From: Anaerolineae bacterium
Lineage (GTDB): Bacteria > Chloroflexota > Anaerolineae > DUEN01
Assembly: GCA_025060615.1 (NCBI GenBank)
Contig: JANXBS010000005.1
Location: forward strand, 124,001 to 188,000
DNA length: 64,000 bases
Direction: 5' to 3'
Of this stretch, positions 36,222-44,439 are shown piece after piece. Position 1 is the first letter of the stretch, and every line of letters begins with the position of its first letter. The position numbers and the translations under genes were made by a program. The notes under the pieces were generated by a model. It saw nothing but the letters and a program-made list of their open reading frames with translations, was not told the DNA's origin and made no database searches.

Positions 36222-37661
36222 GTGGCTCAGGACGCGATGAAACCCCTATTTACCCCATTTCCACAGAGAACGGATGTCAAAAGACGGACGCGAAGGTGGC
36301 ACAATTGGTTTAGCCTGCGACGAGGGACTCGTATCCTGCGTTGGGCCGGCATTGTACTAGTGATCCTGGCCAGCGCGATCCTCTATCGGGTTCACGGACC
36401 TATAGATGGCCTTCTGTTCGCCCTCTGCTTCGGACTGCTCGCAGCGGGATATGAGCTGTGGATCGCCCGCCTTGAGACCAGGGCTGAAGCCCTTGAGACA
36501 CGGCTGCATCGTCAGACCACGGTTCTAAATGACGTGAGCGATGGCATCGTGGTGTTGGATCAGCAATACCGCGTGGTGATGCTTAACCCTGCTGCCGGCC
36601 AGCTCACCGGCTGGGCACCAGAACAGGCTCAAGGGGTCCCCTGCCGTGAGATCTTCCGTTGCCATAATGAGCGGGAGATCGCTCTTTGCTACACGGAGTC
36701 TTGCCCTTTACAGGCTACCAGCCTTGCTGGTGAGGCACAGCGTCACGTGGTGGTGTTCCATCGGCAAGATGGTCAACACCCTTGGGTGGAGATGGCATGT
36801 TCTATCGTGGCCGAGCGCGAGGGTCAGCCCTCGTTTTTATGCACCCTTCGCGACATCTCTGAGTCAAAAAAGCTGGAAAAGCTTAAGTCTGACTTCATCG
36901 CCAGCGTGTCGCATGAGCTGCGATCACCATTGACGATCATTTATGGCTACAGCCAGATTTTGGAACGTACCCTTAAGGACGAAGAGTTACTTTACTACGC
37001 CACAGCCATCAGCGATGAGTCACGCCATCTGAGCAGGCTCGTGGAGGACTTGCTAGACTTCTCGCGTATTGAAGCCGGCCGCCTTCGCTTGAACCTGGAG
37101 TGGTGCGATCTCTCGCAGATCATCCTCGAAACGGTTAAGATATTTGAGGGATACTCCCAAAAGCACCCGATTCGCTTGAATCTCGCGTCAAGCGCTCTGC
37201 CCATCCGAGCTGATCCCGCCCGTATCCGGCAAGTGTTAACTAACCTCCTCAACAACGCGATCAAGTATTCACCCGAGGGAAGCCCTATTGAGGTGACTTT
37301 GACCACGGGGCTCGCCTCAGAGAAAGGGCAAGCGGAAAAGACAGCCCGCGTCAGCGTACGCGACGAGGGCCCAGGCATCGCCCCAGAACACCACCAACGC
37401 ATCTTCGAACGGTTTTATCGGGTGAACCCCTCGCTGGCGGGCGGGGAGGGGGTGGGATTAGGATTGGCTATCAGTAAGGCCATTGTGGAAGGCCATGGAG
37501 GAAAGATCTGGGTTGAGAGCGAGCCGGGAAAAGGCAGCACTTTTTACTTCACCTTGCCGCTGCCCTTGCCGGCAGTCCTGATTTCGTCGGAAGGGGAACC
37601 CGACGCTGAATTACAGGAGCCCGATAGGCCTCATCCAAAAGCTACACCCATCTCCGAGTAA
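36222..37661 (+). CDS. PAS-domain sensor histidine kinase with cysteine cluster
   Basis: The 479-residue protein has a two-helix membrane anchor (about 42-56 and 60-80) with hardly any outside loop, a PAS domain (about 100-212), a HisKA domain with His231 (SVSHELRSPL) and an HATPase (about 330-450; NNAIKYSPEGS, DEGPGI, GVGLGLAI). In the PAS domain four cysteines (141, 147, 156, 161) form C-x5-C-x8-C-x4-C, which could bind metal or sense redox state. The start is GTG 36222; ATG 36237 is also possible. It is the only plus-strand gene inside the locus and may pair with the OmpR-type regulator at 29138. Confidence 0.88.
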   Translation: MAQDAMKPLFTPFPQRTDVKRRTRRWHNWFSLRRGTRILRWAGIVLVILASAILYRVHGPIDGLLFALCFGLLAAGYELWIARLETRAEALETRLHRQTTVLNDVSDGIVVLDQQYRVVMLNPAAGQLTGWAPEQAQGVPCREIFRCHNEREIALCYTESCPLQATSLAGEAQRHVVVFHRQDGQHPWVEMACSIVAEREGQPSFLCTLRDISESKKLEKLKSDFIASVSHELRSPLTIIYGYSQILERTLKDEELLYYATAISDESRHLSRLVEDLLDFSRIEAGRLRLNLEWCDLSQIILETVKIFEGYSQKHPIRLNLASSALPIRADPARIRQVLTNLLNNAIKYSPEGSPIEVTLTTGLASEKGQAEKTARVSVRDEGPGIAPEHHQRIFERFYRVNPSLAGGEGVGLGLAISKAIVEGHGGKIWVESEPGKGSTFYFTLPLPLPAVLISSEGEPDAELQEPDRPHPKATPISE

Positions 37662-37738
37662 GCAAAGGCAGCGTCTTCAATGTTTTGTTCTTGATTTTTG
37701 CCCTCAAGCACCTCGTCTGAGATTTATCAAAAGGGTTT

Positions 37739-40700
37739 TTACCGTCCAGTTGTCATCCGCTGAAAGGTCAACCGATAGTTGACGTGGCGCTTTTGCGGCA
37801 ATCCCAGCCCTACCACGCGATCGCTGATCCCGGCTACCTGCACGCTGTACTCCCCCAGCGGGCCATAGAGCGGGAAATTGGCCCCTGCCTCGTCTGTTTG
37901 TGTCTCTGCTGAACCATCGCCCCATAACAGCTGAACACGCTGCCCAATGACGGGACGGCCCTCCTCGTCTAGGAGCCGGATGAACACGTGATGTAGGCCG
38001 CCGGCTTCCTCTGGGCTCTCCCAGCGCGCCTCTATCAGCCGCCAGATGGGCTGACCCGCCACGGGCGAGGCCGACACCAGGCGCACGCCGAGGTCATTTA
38101 ACCGAGGATCCCACACAGGTTGCTGCGGCAATAACGGGGTAGAGGCCGAGGAAGGCATTGGGGTCATAACCACCGGAGATAGAGAGGTAACCGCAGTCGA
38201 GCCATCTGTCCCGGCGCGGGCGATGACGTGACCCTGCTCATCCAGCAGTTGCACATGCCAGCGGTGCTCTGTTGGCCGCTCTGTCCGCCAGGAAGCCGTC
38301 CAGCTTCTCCCCGCGCTTAAATCTACCGGCCCTTGACTCACCAGGACTTCGTCCTGCCATAACTGAAGTCGACCTCGAACGTTTGAAGTTGCTGTCAACC
38401 CGAAAATCACCTTATCAGCTTCCAGGCCCAGCCCTAGGGCCAGCTTGTCCGACGCCCAAACCACCGGGCCGATCCTCCCCGTGGCATACCATCGCTCTGT
38501 CCATCCCACGGCCTGACCGGGCGGCAGCTCAGCATAGGTGTTGAAGTCAGGGGTCACCCCACCCCACAATTCCAGATACCTGCTCTCATCGTCCGTCCAC
38601 AGACGCGGATCGAGCCCAGGCCCAGCGAAGAATTTGGCCCCGCGCGCTACCTGAGCCGGGAAGAGGCGCACTATGCCCATCCCTGTAGTGCCATCGTACA
38701 CCCCCATAAAGTTGCGCTGAGGTATGGTGAAGAAACCCAAGTAGTCCGGCCACTCCGCATATGCGCGCAGATTGCGGCCTCCAGCCATCGGCCATCTCAT
38801 CTGCTCGCCAGCTGGAAAAGCCGGATCGGAGCTGGAATGGACCACCAGCGTATCAGAGGGCCAGACAAACTGTGTATCATGGGAGACCGAGTTACCGCTC
38901 GGAGCCAACATTGCGTTGAGCCAGAATTGATACCGCTGAGGGCTACTGGTCGGGTTCACCAGCCTGGGCGATATGGTGAAGTAAGCGTGAACTGCATCGA
39001 GAGAGACGGCGACCTCGGCACGCAACCCAGTTCGCTCATCGACGCGGGTCAGCGTCACGGCGGCTTGTCGCCCATCAGCGCGAATTTGATAGTCCCATGG
39101 CTGATACTCATGAAAGCCATGTTCCTCGACGGGAAAGGCCCACTCCAGGCCACCCGCTCCGATCCACCAACCGCGATATCCCCAGCGGGTCGGCTTGATT
39201 ACCGGGTTCTGATACAACAACGGTCGCCCAGAGGCTTTATCCATCCATTGGTAAATCCGTCCTCCCAACTCCGGCAGCAAGACTAGCCGGAGGTAACTGT
39301 TCTCCAGGATCACTGCACGGTAGGTTCGCGGCACCGGGGGCCCCAACTGGTTGAAATCCAGCCGCGGATATGGATAGATCGGATCATCGGGCGTTGTCGG
39401 CACCAGGGCCTGTTCATAGGGATAGGTCGGGATCAACAGATATACCTCGCGGACCACAGGAGCTATCGCTGGTGGTGATAGCTGCGCCGAGATCGTAGAA
39501 CCATATGTCGGCGCGGGGGCAACCGCTGGCGAGCTCGGCTGAGGCTTCGGTGTAGGAGGCACGAACACCATCTCCGGCTTCAACTGTGTAGCTGGCGGAG
39601 AAGCCCATGGGCTAGCCGTAGGCGATAGGGCCTCGCTCGGAGACACAGGAAGATAGCAGCGCGTGCGCCCCTGCGCAGCGAGCTCCTTGATCGCTTCTAC
39701 CACTGGACGAGGCCGCCCTCCGACAGGATACCAGGCAGCCGACTCCCATGCAGCGTCACCGCCTCCACCGTCCAGGTTCGCCAACAGCCATGGCATGAAG
39801 GCGAAGTAATATGCCGGTGCCTGGTCTATCATGTACTGGAAAGCGGCACGTGTGCGCTGGGCTACATCGAGCTCGGTCACTCGTGGGTAGCGCGGGTCCT
39901 CCTGGGATCCGACGATTGCGCCACCCTCGGTAGTGATGATGGGCAGCTCCCGGCCTAGCCGTCGGTAGACAATATTGCGGTAAGCTTCGAACTTACGAAA
40001 GCCATTGGAGTCCTCGTCTATTGTGTCGCCGACATAGTAGCCGCCTTGAGAACGCGGCCAACGGGCGATTTGCCGAGCATGATTGATGGCAGCAACCTCG
40101 GCCGCGCTCAGCCCACGCTCGTGGATCTCAACAGGCGTGAGCGGCACGCTCAATCGGTTGACGGGGTCTTCCGGGTAGTCCAAGGGATGGTTAAAGAAAT
40201 AGTTGTGCAAGGGGACCCAGGCTCGATGAAGGGTATCCAATGCCCCCCTCTGTTGCAAGAGGCCAAGGAATTCGTCGAGGAAGCGCATGTCATCGTAGGA
40301 GCCACCAGGGGCCAAAGTCGGCAGCCCTGGATACCCCCCCAGCGCAGCGATTTCCCTGGCTGCAGGGATCCACAGGTCGGCGATCCGAGCAACGCTGATC
40401 GCCTCTCCCGGCCGCCAGCCGCCGGCCTCTCCGGCGATGTTCGGCTCATTGTACAGTTCATAATAGAACACCCCGTGGGCTAGTCCCTCACGCACGATAG
40501 TGGACAGATGCTGATAGGGTTCATTCCATGGCCGGTAGACGCGCAGCACTGGCATGATATCCCGTCGCACAAGCTGATCAATCAGATACGTGTGCTGGAG
40601 CTTGGGCTCGTCAGCCTGGATCAGCTTGATCCAGCGTAGTCCCAAGGCTTCCACCTCGGAGAGTAGGCGATCCACCACATCAGGCGGCTGGCTGAAAAGG

Positions 40701-42133
40701 ACAGGTGGCCAATGAATACCCCAGCCATTATCGCGAGCAGGGCGCGGATATGCACTCAAAGGCAACGGTGCGGTTCCTACAGGGGTAGCTCGCGGCTGAA
40801 CGGCTGCTGTCGGCGCAGTTGGCTGAACGAAGACCAGAGGGGTCGCTACAGCCGGCGGCTGCGCTGGCTGGTTCCAAAGGACAGCCCCAGGCTGAAAGCG
40901 GCGCGCCTGACCGCGCCGCGGATGCGATTTCAGCGCGTCCACCACCGGAAGGTGATCCCCTTCCCGGTTCTTGTACCAGGCCCACGACTCCCAAGTGGGG
41001 TTGAAATGATCCATCGCCCGTTCGGCAAGCAGCCAAGTGGTAAAGGCGAAGTAGTACGGTGGGGCCTCATCTAGCATGTACTCCAAGGCTTGAATGGTCA
41101 TCTCGGCTTGAATGGCTGGAGTTACGCGAGGATATCGCGGATCTTCGCTGGAGCCGACGGTAGCCCCACCTTCGGTGCTGATCAGCGGGATCTCGAATCC
41201 GAAGATCTCGTAAAAGCGGTTCCGATAGGCTAGAAACTGGAGAAAGCATGAGTTGTCTTCGTCAATCGTGCTGCCGACGTAATACCCTCCCTCGGCGCGA
41301 GGCCGTCGGGCGATAGCCCGTGCTCGGTTGATCGCCTCTACCTCTGCCGGCGACAGGCCATACCGGCTGATCTCCTCCGGCCGTAATGGCGTGCCTTTCA
41401 GATTGGCCTCGTCATATGGATAACGTAGAGGATGGTTCAGGAAATAATTGTGAATAGCTCCCCATGATCGGTACAGCACACTGGTGTTGCCAGTGTCCTT
41501 GATTCGGCGCAGAAAGCGGATAAAGAAGCTGTTCTGCCAATTGGGGTCCTTGGTAGACGGCGGGAACATGGAGGGCAAAGAGGGGAAGCCACCCTCTTCT
41601 TGGACTACACGCGCAGCCGGTACCCACATGTCAGCCATACGTTCGGGATCGGGCCGCTCCCCATGGCACCAACCACCGGCTTCCCCTTCCAATTCTGGCT
41701 CATTGTAGAGCTCGTAATAGAAGACACCCTTAGGGCGATAGTGCTGCACCAACCGACGCAGCGAGCCCAGATCTAAGGGTTTATTACATTTCTGGTAAAT
41801 GCGCATCACGGGCATCATGCCGTGAGCTACAAGCTGCTCGATCAAATACTCATTATGCCGGCCCTCAGTGCCATCATTGAGAAACTTGACCCACTTAATG
41901 CCCATCGCCACCATCTCGGCCACGAAGTAATCCACGATCTCGCGCGACTGGCCGTAAATATTCGTGCTCCAGTGGATACCCAGGCCGTTGTCCTGAGGCG
42001 GGCGTGGATATGCGCTTAGGGGCAGCGGCCCCACATCCTGGGCATCGGCCAGCCTAGGCCACGTCCAGCCCGCCACTAGCGTCAACAGCACTAGCAAGCC
42101 GATCAACCTGTATAGCGGATTGAGACGGGGCAT
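37739..42133 (-). CDS. Large secreted protein: two glycosidase-like TIM barrels plus DUF5107-like domain
   Basis: This 1464-residue protein starts with a Sec signal peptide (cleavage near ADA-QD, residue 32). Residues 36-400 and 455-825 are two copies of one domain; each holds PLPLSAYPRP, then YNEP (Glu145, Glu563) and TEGG (Glu321, Glu736), the acid/base and nucleophile pattern of clan-A glycosidases. A Pro/Ser/Thr linker leads to a beta-rich domain like DUF5107 (about 930-1330; NSYLRLVLLPELGGRIYQW) and an Ig-like end. ATG 42133 follows AGAGGTGAAG and lies 67 nt past flgE on the same strand. The substrate is unknown. A third copy of the domain is in the protein at 55541. Confidence 0.75.
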   Translation of the reverse strand: MPRLNPLYRLIGLLVLLTLVAGWTWPRLADAQDVGPLPLSAYPRPPQDNGLGIHWSTNIYGQSREIVDYFVAEMVAMGIKWVKFLNDGTEGRHNEYLIEQLVAHGMMPVMRIYQKCNKPLDLGSLRRLVQHYRPKGVFYYELYNEPELEGEAGGWCHGERPDPERMADMWVPAARVVQEEGGFPSLPSMFPPSTKDPNWQNSFFIRFLRRIKDTGNTSVLYRSWGAIHNYFLNHPLRYPYDEANLKGTPLRPEEISRYGLSPAEVEAINRARAIARRPRAEGGYYVGSTIDEDNSCFLQFLAYRNRFYEIFGFEIPLISTEGGATVGSSEDPRYPRVTPAIQAEMTIQALEYMLDEAPPYYFAFTTWLLAERAMDHFNPTWESWAWYKNREGDHLPVVDALKSHPRRGQARRFQPGAVLWNQPAQPPAVATPLVFVQPTAPTAAVQPRATPVGTAPLPLSAYPRPARDNGWGIHWPPVLFSQPPDVVDRLLSEVEALGLRWIKLIQADEPKLQHTYLIDQLVRRDIMPVLRVYRPWNEPYQHLSTIVREGLAHGVFYYELYNEPNIAGEAGGWRPGEAISVARIADLWIPAAREIAALGGYPGLPTLAPGGSYDDMRFLDEFLGLLQQRGALDTLHRAWVPLHNYFFNHPLDYPEDPVNRLSVPLTPVEIHERGLSAAEVAAINHARQIARWPRSQGGYYVGDTIDEDSNGFRKFEAYRNIVYRRLGRELPIITTEGGAIVGSQEDPRYPRVTELDVAQRTRAAFQYMIDQAPAYYFAFMPWLLANLDGGGGDAAWESAAWYPVGGRPRPVVEAIKELAAQGRTRCYLPVSPSEALSPTASPWASPPATQLKPEMVFVPPTPKPQPSSPAVAPAPTYGSTISAQLSPPAIAPVVREVYLLIPTYPYEQALVPTTPDDPIYPYPRLDFNQLGPPVPRTYRAVILENSYLRLVLLPELGGRIYQWMDKASGRPLLYQNPVIKPTRWGYRGWWIGAGGLEWAFPVEEHGFHEYQPWDYQIRADGRQAAVTLTRVDERTGLRAEVAVSLDAVHAYFTISPRLVNPTSSPQRYQFWLNAMLAPSGNSVSHDTQFVWPSDTLVVHSSSDPAFPAGEQMRWPMAGGRNLRAYAEWPDYLGFFTIPQRNFMGVYDGTTGMGIVRLFPAQVARGAKFFAGPGLDPRLWTDDESRYLELWGGVTPDFNTYAELPPGQAVGWTERWYATGRIGPVVWASDKLALGLGLEADKVIFGLTATSNVRGRLQLWQDEVLVSQGPVDLSAGRSWTASWRTERPTEHRWHVQLLDEQGHVIARAGTDGSTAVTSLSPVVMTPMPSSASTPLLPQQPVWDPRLNDLGVRLVSASPVAGQPIWRLIEARWESPEEAGGLHHVFIRLLDEEGRPVIGQRVQLLWGDGSAETQTDEAGANFPLYGPLGEYSVQVAGISDRVVGLGLPQKRHVNYRLTFQRMTTGR

Positions 42134-42200
42134 CTTCACCTCTGCTAGATGGGTGATAGGTGGCAGAGGGCGATGCCTTCTGCCACCCACAAGGCCGGAA

Positions 42201-43448
42201 TTAACGGACGATGTTCACCAGCTCCTGCAGCATTTGGTCCGAAGCAGAGATGACCCGCGAATTGGCCTGGAACCCGCGCTGAGCTCGAATCATGTCGGTA
42301 AACTGGGTCGCCAAATCCACGTTGGACATCTCTAGGTAGCCGGCGTTGATCTGGCCACGCTCCCCAGTGCCAGCGACCCCTACCGTACGCGCGCCGGTGT
42401 TGGCAGACTCGGAGTACAGGTTTTGCCCCTCCTTGATAAGGCCGGCTGGGTTACGGAAGGTGGCCAGGGCGATTTGTCCCACAGCTTGGCGCAGTCCGTT
42501 GGAGTAAACCCCCATCACAATCCCGCTTGTGGCCACGTCAAAGCCGACGAGCGCACCGGCTGCGTTCCCGTCTTGGGAAACCGCCCTCACCTCGCTCAAG
42601 TCGGCCAGTTGAGTTAACGAGGTAAGGTCCAGATTGATGGTCTGCGGAGTGTTCGCCCCATTAGACAGAGTGATCGTCAGGCTAGGGGTTCCTCCAGATG
42701 CAACGTTCCCCTGCGCGTCGAACACCAAGTTTGCAGGAAGTGGGGAGGTGATCGCCATGTCGGGGTCGTTCTCACTAGGGGTGATGCTCCACGTGTTATT
42801 GGCCGTTTTCTCGAAGGTAAGCGTGATGTAATGGCTAGTCCCCATCGAATCGTACACCTCGAAAGTGACGCGGGTCTGCGAGTCAGGGCCTATTGGCGCA
42901 GACGACCTGAGGTTGCCACGGAAGACGACGCTGGACGTTGGATTCGCCGTCACCGTGCTGCCCAGCCCAATCGTGATCACCGTCAGGGGCGTCGTAGGGT
43001 CTATATTGCCGTTGGCATCCGCTTGCCAGCCGAGGATGGGCAACCCGGTGTGTGGGTTCACCAGCCTGCCGTCGGTGGCGATGTCCAGAGTCCCATCGCG
43101 CGAGTAAAGCTGTCGGTTGTTGGGCCCCTGAAAGATGAAGAAACCCTCGCCCTGAATGGCCAGATCACTGGTGCGACCAGTGGACTGTAGCCCGCCCTGG
43201 GTGAACAGGGTATCCACCCCTCCTAGCGTCATGCCGAGGCCGATCTGCACCGGGTTGATGCCTCCGCGGCCTGCCGCTAGGTCGGGCCCCGTCCCACTGC
43301 TGATGACCTGATTCATCATCTCCTGGAACGAGACGCGACTGCTCTTGAACGCAGTGGTGTTGACGTTGGCAATATTGTTCGCCACCACGTCCATAAACGT
43401 CTGATGGAACCGCAAAGCCGAAGCTGCTGAAATCATAGATCGCAACAT
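42201..43448 (-). CDS. flgE: Flagellar hook protein FlgE
   Basis: The 415-residue protein has the N-terminal axial motif (VVANNIANVNTTAFKSSRVSF, about 21-41), FlgE_D2-type middle region (about 150-290) and the C-terminal helix (SNVDLATQFTDMIRAQRGFQANSRVI). This length is typical of hook protein in monoderm bacteria. ATG 43448 follows AGGAGG. It polymerises into the hook after export. Confidence 0.95.
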   Translation of the reverse strand: MLRSMISAASALRFHQTFMDVVANNIANVNTTAFKSSRVSFQEMMNQVISSGTGPDLAAGRGGINPVQIGLGMTLGGVDTLFTQGGLQSTGRTSDLAIQGEGFFIFQGPNNRQLYSRDGTLDIATDGRLVNPHTGLPILGWQADANGNIDPTTPLTVITIGLGSTVTANPTSSVVFRGNLRSSAPIGPDSQTRVTFEVYDSMGTSHYITLTFEKTANNTWSITPSENDPDMAITSPLPANLVFDAQGNVASGGTPSLTITLSNGANTPQTINLDLTSLTQLADLSEVRAVSQDGNAAGALVGFDVATSGIVMGVYSNGLRQAVGQIALATFRNPAGLIKEGQNLYSESANTGARTVGVAGTGERGQINAGYLEMSNVDLATQFTDMIRAQRGFQANSRVISASDQMLQELVNIVR

Positions 43449-43506
43449 GATTTTTCCTCCTGTAGGGGTATGTCTTGGCCTTCAAGGCTGGAAAATTGTT
43501 CGATCG

Positions 43507-43546
43507 GTTGCGCTGGCCCCCTGCAAGAGGTCCAGCCAAGCGCAAC
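43507..43546 (-). other. Stem-loop in the leader region of flgE
   Basis: GTTGCGC and GCGCAAC pair over 7 bp, with a possible inner TGG/CCA helix, in the 142-nt gap between the TIGR02530-type gene and flgE. No T-run follows on the minus strand, so it may mark a processing or stability site and not a terminator. Nothing else is evident in this gap. Confidence 0.35.
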
Positions 43547-43590
43547 GGATTCTCCGCCGCATACTTCGCGCTACCACCTGCACCATCATC

Positions 43591-43983
43591 TTACGCCAGC
43601 ACTGCGCTGTCAATGTTTGTAAACACATTCGATTTGCGGTGGCGTGCATCCATGGCGGTAATCACTGTGCGATTGCGTATGCTGACTACCAGTGCCAGAT
43701 CGTCTAGCAGGATCAGGGACTCTCGAGCACCTCGGCGGTCGGCTGCTTCGACAGCCTTCTCGATCCGCTCACGCTGAGCCGGGGTTAGCTCGATTTCTCT
43801 CTCACGCAGACGGACCTCCGCATGGTGAGAAAATCGGAGCTGTCCGATCTCAGACTCTCGACGCAGCACCGCTGCAAAGTCGGCCTGTGGTTGGCTCACG
43901 GTTACAGGCCGCAACGGCGAGGATGCATACGGCTCGATACGGATCGGGTCTGGCGTCAAAGGCAACGTGATCTTTTCAACCAT
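43591..43983 (-). CDS. Flagellar operon protein of the TIGR02530 type
   Basis: The 130-residue protein has the typical core FSHHAEVRLREREIELTPAQRERIEKAVEAADRRGARESLILLDDLALVVSIRNRTVITAMD (about 51-112). Members of this family stand between flgD and flgE in many Firmicutes and related loci, as here. The molecular role is not established; it may assist hook assembly. ATG 43983 follows TTAGGAGGAAGGTGCT. Confidence 0.85.
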   Translation of the reverse strand: MVEKITLPLTPDPIRIEPYASSPLRPVTVSQPQADFAAVLRRESEIGQLRFSHHAEVRLREREIELTPAQRERIEKAVEAADRRGARESLILLDDLALVVSIRNRTVITAMDARHRKSNVFTNIDSAVLA

Positions 43984-43995
43984 AGCACCTTCCTC

Positions 43996-44430
43996 CTAAC
44001 GCACCAATGTAACTTGGGAAAGTAGAACTTCGCGATCACCCAAATCTAGGCTCACCACGCCATTGCGGACGCGCGCTCCCTGTACAATTCCCTCTATCAG
44101 CCGCCCACCCTCATCCATCGCCTGCACGGTACGGCCGATCAGCGCACTGGCTTGCAGGAGCTGCTCTTGGGCCATAAAGGTCTGCAGGCTCTCATTCATC
44201 CGCCACATCTGTTCCAGCGTCGTTAGTTGGGCCAGTTGCGACAGGAATTCTTCACCTCGGATGGGCGAAAGCGGATCTTGGTTACGGATCTGGACCAACA
44301 ACAGTCGCAAAAACGCGTTACGGTCTACGTTCAGCGACGATGATTCTTGCTGGTTGCTGCGTGCACTCGACACCTGGGGAACGGCCGCCAGTAGGCTGGC
44401 CGCTGCCACCGCCCATGAGGTATCATCCAT
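43996..44430 (-). CDS. flgD: Flagellar hook capping protein FlgD
   Basis: The 144-residue protein has the FlgD N-terminal core (LRLLLVQIRNQDPLSPIRGEEFLSQLAQLTTLEQM, about 41-75). It is the short form without the tudor/fibronectin domains of enteric FlgD. FlgD caps the growing hook. ATG 44430 follows AGGAGGCAAGT. It lies 9 nt after fliK. Confidence 0.92.
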   Translation of the reverse strand: MDDTSWAVAAASLLAAVPQVSSARSNQQESSSLNVDRNAFLRLLLVQIRNQDPLSPIRGEEFLSQLAQLTTLEQMWRMNESLQTFMAQEQLLQASALIGRTVQAMDEGGRLIEGIVQGARVRNGVVSLDLGDREVLLSQVTLVR

Positions 44431-44439
44431 ACTTGCCTC

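Noticed and set aside
36214-36290. ATG 36214 just after the kinase promoter
   Set aside because: It is in another frame than the kinase and gives no domain-containing protein.
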